A stretch of 64,000 nt of DNA from Poseidonibacter lekithochrous (GTDB lineage Bacteria; Campylobacterota; Campylobacteria; Campylobacterales; Arcobacteraceae). Under the pieces are notes generated by a model. That model made no database searches and was not told where the DNA came from. It saw nothing but the letters and a program-made list of their open reading frames with translations. The stretch spans positions 98,930-162,929 of the forward strand of contig NZ_JAHKQT010000032.1 in the NCBI RefSeq assembly GCF_018861145.1, read 5' to 3'. This document shows positions 28,202-35,435 of this stretch, piece by piece. Positions within the stretch are counted from its first letter, which is position 1. Each line of letters starts with the position of its first letter. A program made the translations under genes and the position numbers.

Positions 28202-28228
28202 CAACTTAAGACCTAAAGTCTTAAGTTG
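28202..28228 (-). terminator. Hairpin terminator after the malyl-CoA lyase-like gene
   Basis: CAACTTAAGAC (28202-28212), CTAAA loop, GTCTTAAGTTG (28218-28228), an 11-bp stem ten bases past the stop at 28238 on the - strand. Confidence 0.7.
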
Positions 28229-28237
28229 CTAAAGATG

Positions 28238-29221
28238 TTAAGAAAAGAATCTTTCTTTTACTATATCTTGTAGTTTTGTTCCAGAGAAGTTTGCTCTTTG
28301 AACTAATTCCCAGAAATATCTGTAAGTTGCTCTATCGTGTAACTCACCATCATATTGGATTGGTCCCCACTCAGCATCTTGTGCTGCAATTAAAATATTT
28401 TGTGCAGCTTCTAATTCTGTAAAGTCTGGTTTCATTGCATCAACAATAGCTTGTACTTGTGTTGGATAAATAGACCACATTCTTAAGAATCCGAACTCAT
28501 TTCTTGCTTTTTCAGCATCTTTATAAGTTTGGTATGGGTTTTTTAAATCAAGTGTAACATTGTGACAAGGAATAATATGGTTTTGTAAAGCTGCTTGAAC
28601 AACTTTAGCTTTTGCAGCAGCAATTAATCTATGATCAAATTGACCTGGAGATCTCATATTTGAAGCTGGAATAGCACCTTGGTAACCAGATACAAAGTCC
28701 ATTAACCCAAAGTCTAAAACTTGTACCCATGGTAAAGTTGCAGTTTTTTCTACATCTTGTAATGCACCGTGAGTTTCAATTAAAACGTGAATTGGAATTT
28801 CTCTTGAAATATTAGCTTTTTTAGCTGCTGCTTGAATATATTCAACTTGAGTTTTTGCATCTTCATATGAAGTTGATTTTGGAATAGTAATATATGCTAA
28901 TTTTTCACCAGCACCAGGTACTAAAATATCAATATCTTGTCTCCAATCTGGATGATCAAAATCATGGATTCGAGTACCAGCCATCGCATATTTATTAGCT
29001 TCAGAGTTTACTACTCTTACGATCATTTCAGCATGCTCAACTTCTTTACCAGTTTCAGCTCCATCTTCACAATCACAAGTAATATCAAAAACAGGTCCAA
29101 GCTTTTCTTGCATTTGGAAACCTTTTAGGATTAGCTTTTCGCTACCTGCAAAGTGCTCACAAGATGGGATAATTGGTAAATTATCTCCAGAACCAAATAG
29201 TGCTTCATTAGGGTGTGTCAT
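28238..29221 (-). CDS. CitE-like CoA-ester lyase (malyl-CoA/methylmalyl-CoA lyase type)
   Basis: 327 residues of the HpcH/HpaI/CitE barrel family. Expected active-site residues are present: acidic CDCEDG near 49-54, R84 (TRIHDF), a Lys in TIPKS, E149 (VLIETHG) and the metal-binding D175 (FGLMDF). The family cleaves or forms 3-hydroxyacyl-CoA esters, such as malyl-CoA (acetyl-CoA + glyoxylate), beta-methylmalyl-CoA (propionyl-CoA + glyoxylate) or citramalyl-CoA (acetyl-CoA + pyruvate). No citrate lyase alpha or gamma subunit is nearby, so it is not citrate lyase. Separated from the hydratase gene by about 115 bases with a hairpin, so it probably has its own promoter. Confidence 0.8.
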   Translation of the reverse strand: MTHPNEALFGSGDNLPIIPSCEHFAGSEKLILKGFQMQEKLGPVFDITCDCEDGAETGKEVEHAEMIVRVVNSEANKYAMAGTRIHDFDHPDWRQDIDILVPGAGEKLAYITIPKSTSYEDAKTQVEYIQAAAKKANISREIPIHVLIETHGALQDVEKTATLPWVQVLDFGLMDFVSGYQGAIPASNMRSPGQFDHRLIAAAKAKVVQAALQNHIIPCHNVTLDLKNPYQTYKDAEKARNEFGFLRMWSIYPTQVQAIVDAMKPDFTELEAAQNILIAAQDAEWGPIQYDGELHDRATYRYFWELVQRANFSGTKLQDIVKERFFS

Positions 29222-29306
29222 AATATTTTCCTTTTGTTAAATTTAATTTATATAGTTCTTCTTAACGTAGGAAGTGAATTCCCACTAAAAGAAGTAAAAT
29301 CCTAAA

Positions 29307-29326
29307 GAAGGCAATTTATTGCCTTC
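29307..29326 (-). terminator. Hairpin after the mesaconyl-CoA hydratase-like gene
   Basis: GAAGGCAA (29307-29314), TTTA loop, TTGCCTTC (29319-29326), just past the stop at 29336 on the - strand. The following U-run is weak, so read-through into the next gene is possible. Confidence 0.55.
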
Positions 29327-29335
29327 ACTCTTTTA

Positions 29336-30406
29336 CTATTTTACTGTTTTTCTCTTAGGAATAACAACAGTATAGTCTAAATCAAGTACTACATTTTTTA
29401 AGTACTTTCCATTTTCATCTTTTGCATTTGAAATTTCATCAGATTTTTGATTAGTAATAGCAACTGTTTTTAATCTTAATAATCCAATATCTTCTCTTTT
29501 ATGATCAATTGTTTCTAAAACTTCAGTATATGCATATATTGTATCACCTGCATAAGTAGGGTTTGCATGTGCACCACTATTTATTGCATAAATCCATTGT
29601 GCATTTTGAAAACCATTAAATGATAAAGCACGTGCCATTGAAATAACAATACCACCATACATAAGTCTTTGACCCATTGGTGTACTTTTCATCATGTGAT
29701 CATTAAAATGTACTTTTGCATTATTTTGGTATAACTTAGTTGCAAGAGTATGGTCACTATTATCAACTGTAATACCTTCAGGGTGATTTAATCTCTCTCC
29801 TGCTTCATAGTCTTCAAAAAAGTATTTCCCACCAGTAGAATCTGTGTTAACACACTTAATCTCTGGAAGATTAATAACATCAGCAATAGGTGTCGTTTTA
29901 AGAAAAGTTGGAACTTCATTAATACCAGAAGTTGTCTCCTTATCTTTTTTATGAACCATAACCCATCTTTTAAAGTTTAATACTTCTTTATTATCTTGAT
30001 TTACTCCAATAGAGTGTACATAAACAACTCCACTTTTTCCACTTGAGTTTTCTTTTAATCCAATTACAGTAGAAGTCATAGATACCGTATCTCCTACATA
30101 AGTAGGATTAGGGAATGACATCTCTGCGTAACCTAAGTTAGCAATTGCATTTAAAGATATATCTTGAACAGATTTACCAAATGTTAAATGGAACATTAAT
30201 GTATCATCAACTGGTCTTTTATCATAGCCCATTTCTTGTGCAACTAAATCTGATGAGTTAAGTGCAAATCTAGAACCAGTGAAAGCGATGTATAAAGATA
30301 CATCACCTTCGCTAATTGTTCGTGGAAGTGGGTGAACTATTTTTTGACCAATTGAAAAATCTTCGAAAAAATTTCCCACGTTGATTTTAGGGTTAATTTT
30401 AGACAA
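29336..30406 (-). CDS. Mesaconyl-CoA hydratase-like (double MaoC hotdog) enzyme
   Basis: 356 residues, two MaoC-type hotdog domains. Domain 1 (about 10-165) has EDFSIGQKIVHPLPRTISEGD and YIAFTGSRFALNSS; domain 2 (about 195-350) has FEDYEAGERLNHPEGITVD and VHFNDHMM...GGIVISMA, the hydratase Asp/His region. Length and double-domain form match beta-methylmalyl-CoA dehydratase (mesaconyl-CoA hydratase) of the ethylmalonyl-CoA, 3-hydroxypropionate and methylaspartate cycles. It sits 10 bases after the ligase fusion, in one operon with two CitE-like domains. Confidence 0.75.
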   Translation of the reverse strand: MSKINPKINVGNFFEDFSIGQKIVHPLPRTISEGDVSLYIAFTGSRFALNSSDLVAQEMGYDKRPVDDTLMFHLTFGKSVQDISLNAIANLGYAEMSFPNPTYVGDTVSMTSTVIGLKENSSGKSGVVYVHSIGVNQDNKEVLNFKRWVMVHKKDKETTSGINEVPTFLKTTPIADVINLPEIKCVNTDSTGGKYFFEDYEAGERLNHPEGITVDNSDHTLATKLYQNNAKVHFNDHMMKSTPMGQRLMYGGIVISMARALSFNGFQNAQWIYAINSGAHANPTYAGDTIYAYTEVLETIDHKREDIGLLRLKTVAITNQKSDEISNAKDENGKYLKNVVLDLDYTVVIPKRKTVK

Positions 30407-30416
30407 TATAATCTCC

Positions 30417-32936
30417 TTATTTATTAAATAGGTTTTGACCTAATGATTTATATGTTTCATATAATGTGATCATTTTTTTAGCCCATTTAATTCTAGAACC
30501 ATCAACTAATCTATCATTGTGATAAATTACTTCTTTACCTTCTTTTTTAGCTTCTTCATATTTACTAATCATTTTCTCATAATCTTCAACTTCAACTTGT
30601 TTTGGAGTAAAGATATCATTAATATATTCAATTTGAATTGGGTGAACTAATGATTTTCCATCGAATCCTAAGTTAAATGCATCTTTTGTTGAATCTTCAC
30701 AAGCAAATTCATCATGAATATCAAAGTGAGGACCATCAATAACAGTTTGTCCATACGCTTTTGCAGCTAGTGCAATTTGCGATAAATAGTTAAACATTGC
30801 TTTAGAACCTTTTTTGATATCAATTTGAAGTCTACTAGCAAGTTTATTTGAACCAACAACAACAACTTCTACTTTAGTAGATGCTGCACAGATTTCTTGA
30901 ATATTTAAAACTGATAATGGAGTTTCAATCATAATCATTAAAGTTAAATCTGGATTTACTTCTTCAATTAATTTAACTGCCTCTAATACCTGAGCTCCAG
31001 TTTCAATTTTAGAGAATAATAAACCATCAATTTCAATATCTCGAGCAAGTTCTAAATCTTTTGCAATATCTTCGCTTCCTAAGTTATTAATTCTTAAAAT
31101 TCTTTCAGAATCTCCAAATTTAGAACCACTTTCTTTATAAACATCTTTTATTGTGTTCCTAGCAACGTCTCTTTGTTCTGAAAGAATAGCTTCTAAATCA
31201 AAAATAACACTATCAGCTAATACACTTCTTGCTTTTTCAACATTATGTCTATTATAAGAAGGAACAAATAACATAGATCTTCTGGCTTTATATTCTTTGA
31301 TTTCTTCACCACTTTCTTTTGCATGGTAAATATCATGTAAGTTTTTAACTAATTGTTTTCTTAAAACTTTTCCATTTTTTGTTCTTGGATAATCTTTCAT
31401 TCCAAAAATTGTTTTAGGTGCTTTATATTTTGCAAGATTAGCTTGAGAAAATGCTAATACTTCTGCTTCTTGTTCTGCTGATAATTCTTCATGTCCAATT
31501 ACAGCAATTGCAACAATTACTTTATCTTTTCCAATTTCTAAACCAAAAGCAACACAATCAGCTACTAAATCATGAGTTTTTACAACTCTTTCAATTTCAT
31601 GTGGAGATACTCTAAATCCGAATGTATTAATAATATCATCTTTTCTACCAATGAACCAGATATAGCCATCTTCATCTCTTTTAGCATAATCACCTGTAAA
31701 GAAGTAGCCATTATGTCTAGCTTCTCTAGTTTCATCTTCTAATTGCCAGTATTCTAAGAATAATCCTGGATCATCTTCACCAATAGAAATCATACCTTCT
31801 TCACCATCTGGCACTTCTTCTAGTGTGTCAGGGTTAAGTAATTTTACAGTATGTCCAGGTTGCACAAATCCAGCACTTCCTGGTCTAATTGGATTGTTTT
31901 TAGAGTGTGAAATATAATAAGAACATTCACTCATTCCAATTGCTTCAAAAATATCTTGCTTAAATCTATCTCTCCATAATGCAATCATTTCATCAGATAA
32001 ATGCTCACCAGCAGACATACAATATCTTAATGATGGACAATCTTCAGCTGTAAATTCTGTTTTTTGAATAATTTGTCTGTAAATTGTAGGAACGCCTATA
32101 AAGATTGTACATTTATGTTTTTTAATTAATTCAACCCAAGTTCCCGCATCATTAGCACCTTCATAGGCAATAACAGTGTGACCGTTAAATAATGGATCCA
32201 TAAGTGCTGAACCTAATACATATGTCCAGTTAAATTTACCAGAATGCATGATTCTATCATCTTCTTTAAAATCAAACCAATATTCAGTAGCAGGTGTTCT
32301 TCCAACTAATGATCTATGTGAATGTAAAACACCCTTTGGGTAACCTGTAGTTCCTGATGTATATACTAAATAAGCAGGTTCTCCAGATTTTGATTTATAA
32401 TGATTTGCTTTTTTATCTGCAGTATTTAATATTTCAGTTAAAGAGTAAACTTTCATATCTTTAGGAATATTTAACCCTTCAGTTGAATCAATTCCTGCAA
32501 CAATAATTGTTTTTAAATTATCATGGTTTTCTAAGTAAGGTAATAAGTTATCATACATAGTTGCTGATAATACAATAGCACTTGCTTGTGAATCTTCAGC
32601 TAAATACTTAACTTCTGAACCTGATAATAAAGTTGAAGTTGGAACTGCAATAATACCTGCTTTAATAGCTCCAAAAAATGAAATAGGATATGCTAAAGAG
32701 TTTTTTAAACAAACTAAAACTCTATCTCTAGCTTCAAGACCAATTCCTGTAAGAAAGTTACAAATTTGATCAGATTTTTCAGCTAATTGTTTATATGATA
32801 TTTCATCTGTACCTAATTTATCATCTTCTATGATCATAGCAGTACTATTTTCTTTAGCTGTTCCTACATGCTTAGATGTACAAGCAACACCAATATTTAA
32901 GTATTCTGGTACTTCAATTTTTACATTTGAACTCAT
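30417..32936 (-). CDS. Fusion: AMP-forming acyl-CoA ligase + CitE-like domain
   Basis: 839 residues. Residues 1 to about 540 are a complete AMP-forming acyl-CoA synthetase, with phosphate loop TSGTTGYPKG from 193, EAIGMSE near 331, GDYAKRDEDGYIWFIGRKDD near 415-434 and catalytic K523 in PRTKNGKVLRK. Residues about 552-780 form a CitE/HpcH domain: DLEAIL at 580, R615, E671 (MIET). The metal-binding Asp of the family's GTxDLA motif is replaced: GSNKLA at 695-700 has K698. The second acid of DLEDAV is also lost (A583). So the ligase looks active while the lyase domain may be inactive, regulatory or changed in chemistry. No stop or frameshift separates the halves. Confidence 0.85.
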   Translation of the reverse strand: MSSNVKIEVPEYLNIGVACTSKHVGTAKENSTAMIIEDDKLGTDEISYKQLAEKSDQICNFLTGIGLEARDRVLVCLKNSLAYPISFFGAIKAGIIAVPTSTLLSGSEVKYLAEDSQASAIVLSATMYDNLLPYLENHDNLKTIIVAGIDSTEGLNIPKDMKVYSLTEILNTADKKANHYKSKSGEPAYLVYTSGTTGYPKGVLHSHRSLVGRTPATEYWFDFKEDDRIMHSGKFNWTYVLGSALMDPLFNGHTVIAYEGANDAGTWVELIKKHKCTIFIGVPTIYRQIIQKTEFTAEDCPSLRYCMSAGEHLSDEMIALWRDRFKQDIFEAIGMSECSYYISHSKNNPIRPGSAGFVQPGHTVKLLNPDTLEEVPDGEEGMISIGEDDPGLFLEYWQLEDETREARHNGYFFTGDYAKRDEDGYIWFIGRKDDIINTFGFRVSPHEIERVVKTHDLVADCVAFGLEIGKDKVIVAIAVIGHEELSAEQEAEVLAFSQANLAKYKAPKTIFGMKDYPRTKNGKVLRKQLVKNLHDIYHAKESGEEIKEYKARRSMLFVPSYNRHNVEKARSVLADSVIFDLEAILSEQRDVARNTIKDVYKESGSKFGDSERILRINNLGSEDIAKDLELARDIEIDGLLFSKIETGAQVLEAVKLIEEVNPDLTLMIMIETPLSVLNIQEICAASTKVEVVVVGSNKLASRLQIDIKKGSKAMFNYLSQIALAAKAYGQTVIDGPHFDIHDEFACEDSTKDAFNLGFDGKSLVHPIQIEYINDIFTPKQVEVEDYEKMISKYEEAKKEGKEVIYHNDRLVDGSRIKWAKKMITLYETYKSLGQNLFNK

Positions 32937-32951
32937 TGTTATAACTCCTTA

Positions 32952-34082
32952 TTAAATTTGACCGTATGGCCAGTTTTCTTTAAATGTATGTATAGGCATT
33001 CTATTTAATACCGATAATGCAAATATCTCATCTTCTTTATTTAAACTTCTAAGTGCATATGCTCTTAAAATATTTTGTAGAGCTTTACCAAACATTGGTG
33101 GATCTAACATTTCACCTTTATATCTAATTGCTCCACTTAATAAAGCATCAGTTTCAATAGCTAATTTTAATACAGTAATATCATGTTCAAGTTCTTTAGG
33201 ACTTGGAGTAAATGCAACTTTACATACGTTAATATGATTTGGAGTAATAACTTGTTTACCAGTTAATCCCATCGCGTTTTCTCTTTGTGCATGTGCATAA
33301 ACATGTCTTGAAGCATCATCACCATGTAAATCTAACCATCTTCTAATGTCTTTTTTCTCAACACAATGATCAGGTAGAGAGTGTGGTGTTAACATAACTT
33401 CAACTCCACCAATAACTCCAGCACCTTTAACTCTAGCTTCCATTGTAAGCATATTAAAGAATGTTTCTAACTCATTAATCCAACCTTCTGGTGTGATTTT
33501 ATAAGCCATTGCTTTAGAGAAATCATGGATACCAAAAACAACATGTTTAACAGTTGAATGATCCATTAATCTATCAGCTATTTGAAGTGATTTTGGATGT
33601 TCAATAATTGGTTGAATTGTTAAATTTGATCCAATAGATACTAACCAAGAAGATAAATCTCTAATTTCAGCAGATCCGTAAACTTCTCCAGCTTTTGCTA
33701 AAACAATTACATCAATATATTTATGAATTTGTTTTAACATTTTTAAATCTTCTTCATACTCATCTGTTCTGAATGGATTTATTCTCACGGCAATTTGGAA
33801 AGTTCTTTCAGGAAACTTTGGAAGTTCTTGAATTAATAATTCTCTAGACATAGCTTTTTGTCTACAACCATCTTCTAAATCGAATAATACTGTATGTGCT
33901 TTTGTTTTATAAGCATGTTTTTGTAATCTTAATTTAGCTTGCTCCATACTCTCGTACGTACCATCAAGTGGATTGAATTTAATTGGTGGGTAATAAATTT
34001 GAATACCAGGCCAGTATCCACCAAGAACCGGTGTTAAATCATCGTTTGCTGTTAATTTTGATAAATCTATTGCAGAAGTCAT
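32952..34082 (-). CDS. CitE-like CoA-ester lyase, second type
   Basis: 376 residues, a longer member of the HpcH/HpaI/CitE family. FDLEDG near 68-72, R100 (AVRINPF), a Lys in VLAKAGE, E161 (IIEHPKS) and D187 (GIHDF) are all present, so it should be catalytically competent. It has about 50 extra residues at the N-terminus (GGYWPGIQIYYPP) and a long C-terminal cap, resembling the larger malyl-CoA/methylmalyl-CoA lyases more than CitE proper. First gene of a three-gene operon with the ligase fusion (15 bases) and the hydratase. Confidence 0.78.
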   Translation of the reverse strand: MTSAIDLSKLTANDDLTPVLGGYWPGIQIYYPPIKFNPLDGTYESMEQAKLRLQKHAYKTKAHTVLFDLEDGCRQKAMSRELLIQELPKFPERTFQIAVRINPFRTDEYEEDLKMLKQIHKYIDVIVLAKAGEVYGSAEIRDLSSWLVSIGSNLTIQPIIEHPKSLQIADRLMDHSTVKHVVFGIHDFSKAMAYKITPEGWINELETFFNMLTMEARVKGAGVIGGVEVMLTPHSLPDHCVEKKDIRRWLDLHGDDASRHVYAHAQRENAMGLTGKQVITPNHINVCKVAFTPSPKELEHDITVLKLAIETDALLSGAIRYKGEMLDPPMFGKALQNILRAYALRSLNKEDEIFALSVLNRMPIHTFKENWPYGQI

Positions 34083-34419
34083 TTTTTATCTACCTTTCTT
34101 TTGTTAATTTGTGCTTTTTAATCACTGTTTGTAACTCTATAAGTATATAGAATAAAACTGATGTGAAAGTTATACATCATTTAAAATGAATTGTTTTTAT
34201 GTAAAAAAAAATAGTGTTTTAACTTAAGCTTAGATTCAAAAAACTCTAAGAAAGCCCTTAAATTAGGAGAAATAAACTTAAAGCAGTAGTAAAATATAGT
34301 CAAAATGATATGAAATGGCTTGAAAAATTAAGGATAAAAAATAATATAAATTTGCAAATTTGCAAATTCTTTTGCAAATTTACTCATATTTGATAAATTT
34401 GCAAAAAATTTAATGAAAT
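34083..34419. other. 337-base intergenic region with TTTGCAAA cluster
   Basis: Very AT-rich gap between the CoA-ester operon and bioD. It holds the expected promoter region of the operon (a possible -10 TATACT on the - strand at 34147-34142) and, at its far end, four copies of the palindrome TTTGCAAA at 34351, 34359, 34371 and 34398. No ORF with a ribosome site and no tRNA were seen. Confidence 0.6.
34351..34405. promoter_or_regulatory. Four TTTGCAAA palindromes, candidate operator cluster
   Basis: Perfect 8-base palindromes at 34351-34358, 34359-34366, 34371-34378 and 34398-34405, the first two directly abutting. They lie about 270-320 bases upstream of the CitE-like operon start and 15-70 bases past the bioD stop. 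They could be a regulator binding site or part of the bioD 3' end; no regulator gene is adjacent. Confidence 0.45.
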
Positions 34420-35061
34420 TTAAACTATCTGCAATTCATCTAAAAATGATAGCTTTTTAAAGTACTTTTGTAAAAAAGGTTTTGATACTTTTTCAAAACT
34501 ATCTTTATCTTCATATAAATTGATAAAAAATTCAAAATCTATATTTCTATTTTTTAAAGCTTCAATAGAAAGTAGGGTGTCATTAATACATCCTAGTTTA
34601 GAAGGAGTTATTAAAATAGCTTCACTTTTAAATTCTTTTATTAAATCAATAATAAATAAGTCTTCTTCTAAAGGTACCATAAGACCTCCAGCCCCTTCAA
34701 TTATTAAAATGTCACATAAAGAGGATAGGTATTCTTTTTTCTGTTTTAAATAAGGTAAAGATATTGTAGTTTCTTCTTTTGCAACATAAGGAGCTGCTGG
34801 AAGTTTAAATTGATAAGGTACTACATCATTTATAGATACATTAAAATCTGGATTTAGCTCTTTTGTTAATGTTAACATCTTAGAACCATCAATAGGTAAA
34901 TCAATAACACCAGTTTCACAAGGTTTAAAATAACCAACTTTAAAACCTTTACTTGCAAAGTATCTTAGAAACTTTTCGCATGCATAAGTTTTACCAACAT
35001 CTGTATTTGTAGCACTTATAAAAATTGATTTATTTTTATAGTAGTTTATCTCTTCATTCAT
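34420..35061 (-). CDS. bioD: Dethiobiotin synthetase BioD
   Basis: 213 residues, the normal length. P-loop ISATNTDVGKTY with G23-K24-T25, then GYFKPCETG and IIEGAGGLMVPL, the family's nucleotide and substrate motifs. It closes the ureido ring of dethiobiotin from diaminopelargonate, CO2 and ATP. Encoded alone here; other bio genes are not in the window. Diverges from clpS. Confidence 0.93.
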   Translation of the reverse strand: MNEEINYYKNKSIFISATNTDVGKTYACEKFLRYFASKGFKVGYFKPCETGVIDLPIDGSKMLTLTKELNPDFNVSINDVVPYQFKLPAAPYVAKEETTISLPYLKQKKEYLSSLCDILIIEGAGGLMVPLEEDLFIIDLIKEFKSEAILITPSKLGCINDTLLSIEALKNRNIDFEFFINLYEDKDSFEKVSKPFLQKYFKKLSFLDELQIV

Positions 35062-35074
35062 ATAATTTCTTTTT

Positions 35075-35083
35075 TGGTATAAT
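35075..35083 (+). promoter_or_regulatory. Extended -10 promoter of clpS-clpA
   Basis: TGGTATAAT, with TATAAT at 35078-35083 and TG at 35075, 52 bases before the GTG start of clpS. Confidence 0.5.
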
Positions 35084-35135
35084 ATTTTCTATATTAAAAA
35101 TTAGAATGATATTTTATCATAAAAAAAGGTTTTAA

Positions 35136-35435
35136 GTGAGTAATGAGATTGAAATAGAATTAGATAATGATTTAGATTTACAAGAGCCAAAAAAATATAA
35201 AGTTTTTTTATTGAATGACGATTATTCAACAATGGATTTTGTAATTGATGTATTAGTTAAAGTATTTAGAAAAAGTGTAGATGAATCAGCAACTATAATG
35301 TTAAACATACATAATAATGGTAGAGAAGTATGCGGTGTTTATACACATGAAATAGCAGCTACTAAAGTTGGACAAGTTAAAACACTTGCAAGAGAGAAAG
35401 GCTTTCCATTGAAAGCTGTAATGGAAGAAGAATAA
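35136..35435 (+). CDS. clpS: Clp adaptor protein ClpS
   Basis: 99 residues from a GTG start. Contains the adaptor core: KYKVFLLNDDYSTMDFVIDVL, with the DD pair that binds the N-degron amine, and HNNGREVCGVYTHEIAATK. ClpS delivers proteins with N-terminal Leu, Phe, Trp or Tyr to ClpA. Its stop is immediately followed by the clpA ATG. Confidence 0.95.
   Translation: MSNEIEIELDNDLDLQEPKKYKVFLLNDDYSTMDFVIDVLVKVFRKSVDESATIMLNIHNNGREVCGVYTHEIAATKVGQVKTLAREKGFPLKAVMEEE

Noticed and set aside
28238..34082. Citrate lyase operon
   Set aside because: CitE-like domains are present, but there is no citF, citD, citC or citX, and the partners are a hydratase and ligase instead.
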